DNA of 64,000 nucleotides from positions 186,001 to 250,000 of the forward strand of contig NZ_JABAIL010000007.1 of the NCBI RefSeq assembly GCF_012641475.1, written 5' to 3'. Of this stretch, positions 54,166-63,164 are shown one piece after another. The translations under genes and the position numbers were made by a program. The notes under the pieces were generated by a model. The model saw only the letters and a program-made list of their open reading frames with translations. It ran no database searches and was not told where the DNA came from. Source of the stretch: Flammeovirga agarivorans (lineage in GTDB: Bacteria; Bacteroidota; Bacteroidia; Cytophagales; Flammeovirgaceae). Positions within the stretch are counted from its first letter, which is position 1, and the number at the start of each line of letters is the position of its first letter.

Positions 54166-54678
54166 TTATTCATAAAACAGGACGACAATAGTTAATACTA
54201 TCCCACCTGCAGTATAATATAGTCCTTTCTTAAAGATCTTTGTTTTTGGTGCGAACATGAAAAATGTTGAGACCACAAAGAAAAGTAAGGATACGCCAAA
54301 AAAGATGTTTAAAAAGTATAAAGGTGATTTAGATGTAGCTTTGTGCATGTGTGTCATCTTATCTATAAAGAAGGGTAATTTCTTAGATGAATATTTAGCC
54401 TCTCCGGTAGATGCATTATAAGTACCATTCCTAAAGTACATAATATCACCTTCCTGTTTTTCTACTTTTAGTCGACGTATCGATAAGGCTTTCCCTAATT
54501 CCTCTTTCTTAAGTTGAGGAGCTACAGTTTTTTCATATTGAATCTCTCTTTTAAGAAAATCAGTATCTCTAAAAATAAGAATCACACCGCTTAGTGCATA
54601 GACAGCCATAATACCTGCAAGAAAAAAACCAAGGTAGCGATGAATAATTCTCATCCACTTTGATGTATTATTTTTCAT
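54166..54678 (-). CDS. PepSY-associated membrane protein
   Basis: A 170-residue protein with a first membrane helix around RIIHRYLGFFLAGIMAVYALSGVILIF (residues 9-36), a soluble PepSY-like loop (about 45-110), and two C-terminal helices. It resembles the small PepSY_TM-type proteins linked to iron or heme reduction; that role is not shown here. It is a single gene, convergent with the D15 barrel. Confidence 0.82.
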   Translation of the reverse strand: MKNNTSKWMRIIHRYLGFFLAGIMAVYALSGVILIFRDTDFLKREIQYEKTVAPQLKKEELGKALSIRRLKVEKQEGDIMYFRNGTYNASTGEAKYSSKKLPFFIDKMTHMHKATSKSPLYFLNIFFGVSLLFFVVSTFFMFAPKTKIFKKGLYYTAGGIVLTIVVLFYE

Positions 54679-54836
54679 GATAATTGATAGAAGTTGAATT
54701 GAATAAGTTTAGTATTGAATAAACATCAAATATATCAAAATGAATCTCAATTTTAGAGTACCAGAATTGATTTCTATTTGATTCAAGATTAATTCAGCTA
54801 ACTTTATCGATAGAATTTTGAAATGAATAAGAAGAG

Positions 54837-55853
54837 GTGGATAAAAAAGTAAATCTAAAGTCATTATCAAACGACTTAAATATATCAGTAGGAACAATCT
54901 CAAGAGTTTTAAACGGTAAGGCAAAAGAGTATAGAATTAGTGAAAAGACGATCAAAATCGTTACTGAATATGCTGAGAAAATGGGTTATCAACCCAATAG
55001 AGTTGCCCAAAGTTTAAGGGTATCTAAGACTTTTACTGTTGGTTTATTAGTTCCCGATATTGCCAATCCATTCTTTAGTACTATGGCTAAATTCATTGAA
55101 AAACAAGCCTCAGCCCTAGATTATTCCATCCTCTTGATGGATTCAGATGAAGATTTCGAAAAAGAGAAAAAAGCAATTGATCAATTAAAATCTAGAAATG
55201 TTGACGGAATCATTCTTTGCCCTACAAGCGAAGATATTTCTTATTATGAAAAGGTTGTTGACAAATCTTGTCCTATAGTTTTTATTGATAGATATCTGAA
55301 TACAAGTAAAATACCTTTTATTACATCAGATAATTATGGAGGGACTTTTATTGCTACTCAATACCTGATTAATAAAGGACATAGAAATATTACTCTCTTA
55401 CAAGGAAAACAAAGTGAACCCATTAAGATGAGAGTGAGAGGATTCTTGGATGCTTTAAAAAAAAATAAACTCTCAGAAGCTCAGGAAAACATTACTGGAC
55501 ATTCTTTTGATATCGAGGAAGCTTCCAAAACATTCATAGATTTATGGGAGAGAAACCCGACTTTCACTGCCGTAATAGCCTTAAGTAATACAATTGGTTT
55601 GGGTGTATTAAAGGCTGCTAAGTCATTACAATTAGATATTCCGGGAGATATATCACTCATTGTATTTGATGAACATGAATATTCAGATTTTATCAACCCA
55701 GCGCTAACAACTGTCAAACAGGATAAAGAAAGTATGGGTAAATCAGCCTTTGAAATGTTATATAAATTAATTCAAGAGGAAGATCAGCCAAATAATGATT
55801 TTATTATGACGACCTTAGTTGAAAGGAAAAGTGTTAAAAAACTTTTTATTTAG
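54837..55853 (+). CDS. LacI family transcriptional regulator
   Basis: A 338-residue LacI/PurR-type regulator. GTG 54837 is the likely start, because the frame has no earlier start leading directly into the HTH (VNLKSLSNDLNISVGTISRVLNGKAKEYRISEKT, residues 5-38). The ligand domain follows: TVGLLVPDIANPFFSTM, then GIILCPTSED, ITSDNYGGTF, GHRNITLLQG and VFDEHEYSDFINPALTTV. Ribose or a nucleoside-derived sugar is the likely effector, given the adjacent ribokinase. Two ACAAACGATTGT sites directly downstream are its probable operators. Confidence 0.93.
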   Translation: MDKKVNLKSLSNDLNISVGTISRVLNGKAKEYRISEKTIKIVTEYAEKMGYQPNRVAQSLRVSKTFTVGLLVPDIANPFFSTMAKFIEKQASALDYSILLMDSDEDFEKEKKAIDQLKSRNVDGIILCPTSEDISYYEKVVDKSCPIVFIDRYLNTSKIPFITSDNYGGTFIATQYLINKGHRNITLLQGKQSEPIKMRVRGFLDALKKNKLSEAQENITGHSFDIEEASKTFIDLWERNPTFTAVIALSNTIGLGVLKAAKSLQLDIPGDISLIVFDEHEYSDFINPALTTVKQDKESMGKSAFEMLYKLIQEEDQPNNDFIMTTLVERKSVKKLFI

Positions 55854-55907
55854 TGTAAATGTGACAACTAATTTTCCTTTTCAACTTGTTCTATTTATAA
55901 TTGTAGC

Positions 55908-55919
55908 ACAAACGATTGT
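55908..55919. promoter_or_regulatory. LacI-type operator, copy 1
   Basis: ACAAACGATTGT is a near-palindrome centred on CG, which is the LacI-family form. It lies about 50 bases after the regulator stop. The same 12 bases recur at 55966. Confidence 0.65.
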
Positions 55920-55921
55920 AC

Positions 55922-55953
55922 AAGACGCTTTTTTTACTAATGCGTCTTCTTTT
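55922..55953 (+). terminator. Terminator of the LacI gene, between operators
   Basis: AAGACGC (55922-55928) pairs with GCGTCTT (55942-55948), followed by CTTTTT. It lies between the two operator copies. Confidence 0.65.
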
Positions 55954-55965
55954 TATATCAACAGA

Positions 55966-55977
55966 ACAAACGATTGT
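55966..55977. promoter_or_regulatory. LacI-type operator, copy 2
   Basis: Exact second copy of ACAAACGATTGT, 58 bases from the first centre-to-centre and 20 bases upstream of the ribokinase ATG at 55998. Its position, just before the gene, allows direct repression. Confidence 0.7.
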
Positions 55978-55997
55978 GCAACTATTTGAAGTTTGAA

Positions 55998-56900
55998 ATG
56001 AAAAAGAAAATTATTGTAATAGGTAGTTCTAATACTGATCTTGTTGCGCGAAGCAATAGATTACCAAGAGCAGGCGAAACGATTATTGGTTCACAATTTT
56101 TCCAAAATCAGGGGGGAAAAGGAGCAAACCAAGCTGTTGCTTGTGCCAAGTTAGGAGGAGAAACCACATTTATTGCTTGTGTAGGTAAAGATGATTTTGG
56201 TAAAGTGGCCAAGGAATCTTACAAAAAAGTAGGAATCAATACTGATTATATATCTTCATCTGATCAACCTACTGGAGTAGCGATGATTAATGTAGATGAT
56301 CATGGAGAAAATTGTATTGTGGTGGTTCCTGGTGCGAACAATGACTTAGATATCAATCGTATTGATAAAGTAAGTCACCTTTTTAGTAAAGACACCATTG
56401 TTTTACTTCAACTAGAAGTGCCTATCAAAACCATTGAACACAGTATTGAAGTAGCTCATCAGAAAGGTGCTATGGTTATAGTAAACCCGGCACCTGCCCA
56501 AGCATTAAGTGATGAGGTTTTATCAAAAGTAAATTATATCACCCCAAATGAGACTGAATTGACTCTTTTAACTGGAGTAGAAATTAATAACGAAGAAGGA
56601 TTAAAGGAAGCAGTTGAGAAATTACATCAAAAAGGGATTGAAAATGTGATTGTCACACTCGGTAGTAAAGGGTGTTATGTGTCATCAAAAGAGTTGAAAG
56701 GCTATTACGAAGCACAAAAAGTAAAAGCGGTAGATACCACAGCTGCAGGTGATGTTTTTAACGGTGCTTTCACAGCACACCTTGCAGAAAATTATCCTTT
56801 GTCAGCTTGTATTGAATTTGGAACAAGAGCAGCAACATTTTCAGTAACGAAAGCAGGTGCTCAGGCATCTATTCCATCACTAGAAGAACTTAATAATTAA
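55998..56900 (+). CDS. rbsK: Ribokinase
   Basis: ATG 55998 is chosen over the upstream TTG at 55974, which lies inside the second operator. The 300-residue PfkB-family kinase has IGSSNTDLVARSNRLPRAGETIIGSQFFQNQGGKGANQAVACAKLG (substrate site), the NPAPAQ and PNETEL core, VTLGSKGCYV, and the anion-hole motif DTTAAGDVFNGAF. Substrate by family and context is ribose, giving ribose-5-phosphate. The usual motif DTTGAGD is DTTAAGD here, which is common among ribokinases. It leads the three-gene ribose operon. Confidence 0.93.
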   Translation: MKKKIIVIGSSNTDLVARSNRLPRAGETIIGSQFFQNQGGKGANQAVACAKLGGETTFIACVGKDDFGKVAKESYKKVGINTDYISSSDQPTGVAMINVDDHGENCIVVVPGANNDLDINRIDKVSHLFSKDTIVLLQLEVPIKTIEHSIEVAHQKGAMVIVNPAPAQALSDEVLSKVNYITPNETELTLLTGVEINNEEGLKEAVEKLHQKGIENVIVTLGSKGCYVSSKELKGYYEAQKVKAVDTTAAGDVFNGAFTAHLAENYPLSACIEFGTRAATFSVTKAGAQASIPSLEELNN

Positions 56901-56904
56901 TATC

Positions 56905-57903
56905 ATGTTTATAGTTGAAAGTTACTCTTTAGCAGTAATGCTATGTTTCGTGACCATGATATGTTGGGGATCGTGGGCGAATACACAAAAACTAGCTTCC
57001 CAAAAATGGAGCTTCCAATTGTATTATTGGGATTATTCAATTGGAGTTATCCTATTGTCTTTATTAATGGCTTTTACTTTAGGTTCAAGTGGAGAATTAG
57101 GGAGAGGATTTATTGATGATATAACTCAAGCTGAATCTGCTGCTTTATTCAATGCATTCTTAGGAGGTGTTATTTTTAATATTGCCAACTTGTTATTAGT
57201 TATCGCCATTGATATTACAGGAATGGCTGTGGCTTTTCCTGTAGGAATTGGCCTTGCTCTAGTAATAGGTGTGATCGATAATTACCTAAAAGATCCAAGT
57301 GCCAACCAATACATTATTTTTATAGGTGTTGTACTGATTATCACTGCAATTATTCTTAATGCATTGGCATATAGTAAATTACCGAATAAACAAAGTGGTA
57401 GCAAAAAAGGAATTATTATCGCTTTAATAGCTGGGGTTTCTATGGGCTTCTTCTATGGTTTTGTAGCGGAATCGATGAGCCTAAACTTTGAACAGCCTGA
57501 GACAGGAAAACTGACTCCATATTCGGCGCTATTTATTTTCTCTATTGGATTGTTTATCTCAAACTTCGTGTTTAATACGATAAATATGTATCAACCAATT
57601 TCAGGAGAGAAAACTTCTTACAAAGAGTACTTTTCAATGGGAACACCAAAGTTACACTTTATAGGCATTCTTGGAGGTATGATATGGGGTTTAGGCATGG
57701 GATTAAACATTTTAGCTTCCGAAAAAGCAAGCCCTGCAGTATCTTATGGATTAGGGCAGGGAGCTACCATGGTGGCCGCGTTTTGGGGTGTCTATATTTG
57801 GAAGGAATTTAAAACTGCACCAAAAGGAACAAATAAAATATTAAATCTAATGTTTCTGCTTTTTATAGTAGGCTTAGGCTTGATTGTGTATTCAAAACTA
57901 TAA
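56905..57903 (+). CDS. GRP-type sugar transporter (RbsU/RusT-like)
   Basis: A 332-residue inner-membrane protein with about ten helices. Marks: MICWGSWANTQKLASQKWSFQLYYWDYSIG at the start, GMAVAFPVGIGLALVIGVIDNYL, GVSMGFFYGFVAESM, and ASEKASPAVSYGLGQGATMVAAFWG, as in the GRP sugar porter family. Its position between ribokinase and an ADP-ribosylglycohydrolase implies ribose or nucleoside transport. Five bases separate it from rbsK, so the genes form an operon. Confidence 0.88.
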   Translation: MFIVESYSLAVMLCFVTMICWGSWANTQKLASQKWSFQLYYWDYSIGVILLSLLMAFTLGSSGELGRGFIDDITQAESAALFNAFLGGVIFNIANLLLVIAIDITGMAVAFPVGIGLALVIGVIDNYLKDPSANQYIIFIGVVLIITAIILNALAYSKLPNKQSGSKKGIIIALIAGVSMGFFYGFVAESMSLNFEQPETGKLTPYSALFIFSIGLFISNFVFNTINMYQPISGEKTSYKEYFSMGTPKLHFIGILGGMIWGLGMGLNILASEKASPAVSYGLGQGATMVAAFWGVYIWKEFKTAPKGTNKILNLMFLLFIVGLGLIVYSKL

Positions 57904-57922
57904 CCAATAAATAATACATTAA

Positions 57923-59290
57923 ATGAAAAGAATAGTAAAGTATCTTCCGATTGTTGCTTCTGTGATGGTATTTTCATCATGTTCAACAAAAGAGAATCAT
58001 AAAGAGGTGATCAAGGATCCCAAATTAAATTATCATACTTCCTATACACCAAAAGAAAGTGACTTAAAGATCTCAAGATCGGAGTATAAGGATAAACTCT
58101 ATGGTTTCTGGCTAGGACAATGTATTGGTAATTGGACTGGTTTAGTGACTGAGATGGATAAGATTGGAAATATCGGAGAAATTAAAACGGGTGATTTTTA
58201 TACCAGAGATGATTGGGGAAAACCAGACCAACCTTCTATTTGGGGGCAAGGGGTACCTAGTGATTTGTCCGAAACAATTGATTTTGTTTTTAAAGATGAG
58301 GATGAGATATGGGGAGCAGATGATGATACAGATATTGAATATATTTACCAACATTTACTGTATACATTAGGGAAAACAATGCTATCGGGAGAGGATATTC
58401 GTAAAGGATGGATGGAACATATTCATAAAGAAGAAGAAAACTATTTATGGGTGTCGAACCAACAAGCTTTTGACCTAATGTATGATGGGGTAATTCCTCC
58501 AGCAACAGGAGATCCTAAAAACAATGAGCATTACAATATGATTGATGCTCAATTAACTACTGAAATTTTTGGTTTCTTTGCTCCATCAAGGCCAGATATT
58601 GCACTTAAAATGGCTGAGCTTCCGATACAAACTACAGCGAGAGAGGATGCACAGATTATTTCAGAATTTTATGTAAAAATGTATTCTTTAGCTTCTAAAG
58701 TAGATCAGAAGTTACCCTTGAAGCAACAAGTGCTTTGGATGGCTAAAGAGGCCAGCAAAGATATGCCAAAAGATACCTACGTTTTTAAAATGTATGAGTA
58801 TGTAAAAAGCGAATATGATAAAGGTACAAAGTGGGAAGAAGTTCGAGACGGCCTTTATGAAAAATACCAAGTCAATCAAGAAGATGGTTATAATGTAACG
58901 TCACAGGAATTATACTGTAATGGTTGCTTTGCTGCTGGTATTAATTATGGAGCCAGTTTAGTTAGCTTGTTTTATGGTGAAGGTGATCTAAAAGAAACCA
59001 TTAAAATTGGTAGCCTTGCAGGATGGGATTCTGATAATCCTACAGCCACATGGGCTGGTATGATTGGGTTTATGATTGGCAAAGAAGGTGTTGAACAAGC
59101 ATTCAATCGTAAATTCTCAGACCGTTTTGATATTCATAGAACAAGAAAAGGATTTACCTTCGAGAATGATTCTGTAGATAACTTTAATAATATGTCCAAG
59201 ATTGGAATGTTTATCGTTGACCGAGTAGTTCAAGAACAGATGAAAGGTGGTGTAGATTTAGAGAATGATCTTTGGTATATACCTCAATAA
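57923..59290 (+). CDS. Lipoprotein ADP-ribosylglycohydrolase
   Basis: A 455-residue lipoprotein: lipobox MVFSSC (lipid Cys near residue 20), then an ADP-ribosylglycohydrolase fold. The N-terminal part has KLYGFWLGQCIGNWTG and DDDTDIEYIYQHLLYTLG; the second metal site is GSLAGWDSDNPTATWAGMIG. The acidic ligands for the dinuclear metal site are present. Family knowledge: ARH-type enzymes release ribose from nucleosides or ADP-ribose. In Bacteroides a ribose-utilisation (rus) locus carries such an enzyme next to ribokinase and transporter; the same set is found here. A strong terminator follows. Confidence 0.9.
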   Translation: MKRIVKYLPIVASVMVFSSCSTKENHKEVIKDPKLNYHTSYTPKESDLKISRSEYKDKLYGFWLGQCIGNWTGLVTEMDKIGNIGEIKTGDFYTRDDWGKPDQPSIWGQGVPSDLSETIDFVFKDEDEIWGADDDTDIEYIYQHLLYTLGKTMLSGEDIRKGWMEHIHKEEENYLWVSNQQAFDLMYDGVIPPATGDPKNNEHYNMIDAQLTTEIFGFFAPSRPDIALKMAELPIQTTAREDAQIISEFYVKMYSLASKVDQKLPLKQQVLWMAKEASKDMPKDTYVFKMYEYVKSEYDKGTKWEEVRDGLYEKYQVNQEDGYNVTSQELYCNGCFAAGINYGASLVSLFYGEGDLKETIKIGSLAGWDSDNPTATWAGMIGFMIGKEGVEQAFNRKFSDRFDIHRTRKGFTFENDSVDNFNNMSKIGMFIVDRVVQEQMKGGVDLENDLWYIPQ

Positions 59291-59292
59291 AT

Positions 59293-59327
59293 AAAAAAAG
59301 GTAGGGTTAATAACTCTACCTTTTTTT
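59293..59327 (+). terminator. Intrinsic terminator of the ribose operon
   Basis: AAAAAAAGGTAG (59293-59304) pairs with CTACCTTTTTTT (59316-59327), with GTT/AAC pairing further in. Confidence 0.9.
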
Positions 59328-59449
59328 GTCGAAAATGTTTCTTGTGATGATGTAATTTAAATAAGTATGATAATCTCTTGTGCTTTTTGTAATGAGTGAT
59401 GTTTTATATAACGACCAACAAAATCTATTAATCTCCATTTATGGAAGTA

Positions 59450-60292
59450 TTAATATAATCCACTTGATAATGCTTTTGAACAATATAAATCTATTAATTC
59501 ATTGATTTCTTCTACAGAATAGTTTAAATGATCTATAGATAATTCGTAACTATTTCCATTTGTAATTAATAATAAATAGTCTCTAAAAGTTTCACCAATA
59601 GGTTTAGTATTGGCTTCTATTTTACTAATATTTTTCCAAGGGATTAATTCTTTATCTATAACTACTCCTTGGTGTGAAAGTACAACGATAGTCTTGTTCG
59701 AAAACAATAATTTTATACTCGATATACTAATGAAAACCCCAAATATTAAGGCAATAGTGGGGATGATAAAATCAATAGGGTATTCTTCCTGTAGCAATAG
59801 ATAAATACCGGTTAAGCATAAAGCTAAACCAATCATTGTTTTTAGAAAAGGTTCACTATTTTTATTTTCTAACACTGTGTAAGAAGGTAAGTTCGAGTAC
59901 TTAAAATAGACAGTGTTAGATTTATTATTATTACAAACCTGTTCCAATAGTTGCTTCTTTTTCGGGGAAAGAATGGCTATTTGATTCCAAAACGGATGAT
60001 TATCCGTAAATATTCCAAATACCGCTACTTTTTGTTTCAGACCATTAAGATCATCTACTTTTGTATAAGCCCATAACTTCCATCTAGGGATGGCATACGC
60101 TAAATATAGTACTGCCGTCAAGATGGGAAATGTAAGGCATGTTAGTATAGTTAATATGTCGAAGTGTTTAAAAACAAATAGGAATAAAGATAATAATATA
60201 TTTACTCCAACTATGATTATAAATAACATAGGATAAAGAATCTGTTTTCGTCCTTTCGACAAAGCTTGTTCAACAGATATGTAATTATTCAT
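59450..60292 (-). CDS. Hypothetical four-helix membrane protein
   Basis: A 280-residue protein with two pairs of membrane helices (about residues 19-40 and 45-70; about 152-170 and 175-200), followed by a C-terminal cytoplasmic region with PH-like strands (VVLSHQGVVIDKELIPWKNISKIEAN and LLLITNGNSYELSIDHL). I do not know a function. It is alone on the minus strand, followed by the ribose-operon terminator. Confidence 0.6.
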   Translation of the reverse strand: MNNYISVEQALSKGRKQILYPMLFIIIVGVNILLSLFLFVFKHFDILTILTCLTFPILTAVLYLAYAIPRWKLWAYTKVDDLNGLKQKVAVFGIFTDNHPFWNQIAILSPKKKQLLEQVCNNNKSNTVYFKYSNLPSYTVLENKNSEPFLKTMIGLALCLTGIYLLLQEEYPIDFIIPTIALIFGVFISISSIKLLFSNKTIVVLSHQGVVIDKELIPWKNISKIEANTKPIGETFRDYLLLITNGNSYELSIDHLNYSVEEINELIDLYCSKALSSGLY

Positions 60293-61035
60293 AGTAAATT
60301 AAGATGATGCAATTTTGATTAGTTTGTCGATTAGTAAATTAACCGGCGATGATTCAAATATATAACTCTTTTAGAAACTACGTTACATATGATTACATAT
60401 CTTCACAATTGAAAACCATTATTGAAATATTCTAATTTTATTTTTCTAAATAATCATCTAAAAATTAATATTTATTTATTAAAATATTTCATATTTGTTG
60501 TTGTTCTTTGAAGGTGGAAAATGATAAAAAAGGATTGATTTGTTAAATTATAGCGAAATACTTTGGTTATGGTGTTATTCAATGTGAAACAGACATCTAA
60601 ATTTCAACTTTGCCGTTTTATAAATCATCAAAACAAACATCTAAGAGAGATTATCAAAAATAAACTGTTGAATAAGAGTAGACAGTAATTATAAAGGAAG
60701 AACGATTTTTAATCAAAATCCAAAAATAAAGACTTCTTCCTAGAGAGTGAACGATTCATAAATCAAACAAACTATTTCAAAGAAGTGGTAAAGAGTACCA
60801 CCATTAAATAAGTAGAATTTTTTCTCTTCTAAATAGTGTAGAACGATTAATTTATTCGATTCCACTATTTCCAGTAGTCAACTAAATAATAGGTGTATTT
60901 AATGCACAGTGATTGATCTGATTTATAGATCACACATTCTCGATTCGTTTTCGTATTGCCGAAGAGGTGATACTATGTCACACCTTCCATCTCTAAGCTT
61001 GGAAGAGTTTAGCAGTGGAGTAAATTTTAAGAATC
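60293..61035. other. 743-base intergenic region with repeats and hairpins
   Basis: No ORF. The first 400 bases are AT-rich. The octamer GAACGATT occurs three times in direct orientation (60700-60707, 60749-60756, 60841-60848). Hairpins follow: GTGGTA (60785-60790) with TACCAC (60796-60801), TAGAA with TTCTA near 60813-60830, and GATCT with AGATC near 60914-60932. This may be a long structured leader of the 61036 gene, or an unrecognised non-coding RNA. Confidence 0.5.
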
Positions 61036-61308
61036 ATGCAAACTATCAAGTATTCAATTATTGAAACTGAAGATACTGTACAATTGATGAACCAAGTTCA
61101 TAGTGACACTCTAGTACAAGCATTCCCAAAATCTTTTATACCAGCTATTTCATTAGCTTTAGACTTCATTAGTAATAGTATTGATGATAGGGTAATAAAA
61201 GATAAAGAACTGGATGACAGACTAATCAATTTTATTTGTCAATTAGATTCATCCAATATGAGACAATTAGACACAAATACAATGCAATCTTATTGGATTG
61301 CTTCATAA
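61036..61308 (+). CDS. Small hypothetical protein, 90 aa
   Basis: A soluble 90-residue protein without signal or membrane helix, with a repetitive Asp/Ser/Asn pattern (DSNMRQLDTNT). It begins ATG 61036. It is unrecognised. The long leader and the following terminator, AGTCACC with GGTGGCT, suggest an expressed gene. Confidence 0.55.
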   Translation: MQTIKYSIIETEDTVQLMNQVHSDTLVQAFPKSFIPAISLALDFISNSIDDRVIKDKELDDRLINFICQLDSSNMRQLDTNTMQSYWIAS

Positions 61309-61331
61309 AAATGTAATACACATTTAAAATT

Positions 61332-61360
61332 AGTCACCTGTAAAAGGGTGGCTTTTTTTA
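61332..61360 (+). terminator. Intrinsic terminator of the 61036 gene
   Basis: AGTCACC (61332-61338) pairs with GGTGGCT (61347-61353) with one T-G pair, then a T run. Confidence 0.8.
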
Positions 61361-61468
61361 TTTCTTATTTTCTTCCTCTACAAAGAACAAATGTTTTTAT
61401 ATTGATGTTATTCGAATACCATCAATCTTATCACGACATCATTAATACGATACCAAATTAAATTATCC

Positions 61469-62284
61469 ATGAAAAATCTACCTCAATTTTTAATATTACT
61501 TTTATTACCTCTTCTTCAGGTACATGCTCAGAAAAAAGAAATTGGAAAAACATTAGCGGTTTGGGAAATAAATAATGGCTCTATCAAATTAGATAAAGGA
61601 ACAGTTGAAGATAATAAAGCAAAGGTGTACTGGGAGTATATGAAAAAGGTTTTACCCAATGAATTTTTGGCTCAATATGTTGTAGCATTTCGTTTATATA
61701 CTGATGGGAAAGAAGAGGATTTAGGAGGGATGAATCCATTAGATGAATCGAATAAAAATTGGCAAATAGAATTAGATTATATAGATAATGACTTAACAAG
61801 TAATGATCCATCTATGTTGGAAGATATGGATCATACTATAATCCATGAGTTTGGACATTTATTATCTTTGAATATTCAGCAGGTAGAACCAACGGAGGAT
61901 AAATATCAAGATGACGAAAGAGGTTATTTAACAACAGAAGGTTATGCCAAAAAAGACAGTTATCTTGGTTTATATGTTGCTGAATTTTGGAAAGGTGATT
62001 TACTCTTGGAATGGGATGAAATAGCGATGAAAGGATCCCGAAGAAGACAAAAATTTTTATTAGGCTTTTATGATAATTACCAAGATCAGTTTATCAATGA
62101 CTATGCTGTAGAATCGCCGGAGGAAGACTTTGCAGAATCTTGGTCTTATTTTATTTTGAATGAAAAAAATGAAGCCACTTCCATCAAAGATAAAAAGATA
62201 AATTTCTTTTATCAATTTCCCGATTTAGTGGCTTACAGAACTGAGATGAGACAACATTTAAAGTCCCTCAATATGGATGATTAA
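61469..62284 (+). CDS. Secreted HExxH metalloprotease-like protein
   Basis: A 271-residue protein with signal peptide (cut near VHAQ, residue 21). The HEFGH motif in DHTIIHEFGHLLSLN (about residues 128-133) is a zinc-binding HExxH site. The further segment DFAESWSYFIL may supply a third ligand, as in gluzincins. A metallopeptidase fold is likely; no known family fits by eye. Exported and probably periplasmic or extracellular. It is convergent with the MORN gene 3 bases away. Confidence 0.75.
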   Translation: MKNLPQFLILLLLPLLQVHAQKKEIGKTLAVWEINNGSIKLDKGTVEDNKAKVYWEYMKKVLPNEFLAQYVVAFRLYTDGKEEDLGGMNPLDESNKNWQIELDYIDNDLTSNDPSMLEDMDHTIIHEFGHLLSLNIQQVEPTEDKYQDDERGYLTTEGYAKKDSYLGLYVAEFWKGDLLLEWDEIAMKGSRRRQKFLLGFYDNYQDQFINDYAVESPEEDFAESWSYFILNEKNEATSIKDKKINFFYQFPDLVAYRTEMRQHLKSLNMDD

Positions 62285-62287
62285 TAT

Positions 62288-63163
62288 CTATTTAGTGAGT
62301 TTCTTATTTTTCGGTTTATCTTTTTTCCAGATGCCCTCAAATATTACTTCGTTTTTATCATTAAATAAAACACCAAAACCTTCTCTTAAATTATTACTCC
62401 AGAACCCTTCATATCTTTCTCCACTTTTGAAAAAATAGACGCCAAAACCGTCTCTTATACCAGCTTTATAATTTCCTTCAAAGCGGTCACCATTTTCCCA
62501 GGTATAAACACCTTGTCCATTTCTTCTATTGTTTTCCCAAAGTCCTTCATAGAAACCTGTTTTTTCAAAAACCGCATACCCAAAACCATGAGCATTCCCA
62601 TTAAATACCTCACCAATGTATTTAATCTCAGCTCCATCATAATTTTGAATATCGAGTCTTTCAATGTCTTTATTTTGAGAGACTAATTCTTTCTGAAGGT
62701 TTTTAATAGTTTTCTTATTCTTTTGAAGGTCAAGCTCAAGTTTTCCTTTATCCGATGTGAGTAGGTGATTTGTAGTTTTATACACATTAATACTATCAAA
62801 TAATTCCACTTGATTTTGCTTTAGTCGATAGATATATTTTTGGTTGGTGTAATACCGTTTTTCAAGCTCATTGATTTTTTCGAAAGGTACTTTTTGGTCT
62901 TCGATGAAACGCAATGCATTTTCTGTATAACTATCCGATTGATAAATGCTATCGACTTTATGATACAATGATAGAGCAGTATCGTATTGATGAGCAATCA
63001 ATAATGAATCTGCAGTGGTTTTTAAAGTGAGTACTTTATATTCAAGATCCTCTTTTTCTAGTGTCTTTATTTTGATATGCAGTTGATCTATATGCTCAGA
63101 AACATAAAGAGAAATAATGGATAGAATAAAACATAACGGGATGATAATTAGTATCTTTTTCAT
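62288..63163 (-). CDS. MORN-repeat protein with coiled coil
   Basis: ATG 63163 is chosen over an upstream TTG. A 291-residue protein: N-terminal membrane anchor (ILIIIPLCFILSIISLYVS), coiled coil and tetratricopeptide-like helices (about 30-175), then about four MORN repeats at the C terminus, e.g. YEGLWENNRRNGQGVY, FEGNYKAGIRDGFGVYFF and YEGFWSNNLREGFGVLF. Family knowledge: MORN repeats bind membranes or scaffolds. It begins 1 base after the stop of the DUF2490 gene on the same strand, so both are co-expressed. Confidence 0.88.
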   Translation of the reverse strand: MKKILIIIPLCFILSIISLYVSEHIDQLHIKIKTLEKEDLEYKVLTLKTTADSLLIAHQYDTALSLYHKVDSIYQSDSYTENALRFIEDQKVPFEKINELEKRYYTNQKYIYRLKQNQVELFDSINVYKTTNHLLTSDKGKLELDLQKNKKTIKNLQKELVSQNKDIERLDIQNYDGAEIKYIGEVFNGNAHGFGYAVFEKTGFYEGLWENNRRNGQGVYTWENGDRFEGNYKAGIRDGFGVYFFKSGERYEGFWSNNLREGFGVLFNDKNEVIFEGIWKKDKPKNKKLTK

Positions 63164-63164
63164 A

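Noticed and set aside
60293-61035. RNase P RNA, tmRNA or SRP RNA in the long gap
   Set aside because: None of the conserved cores I know for these RNAs is visible in either strand.
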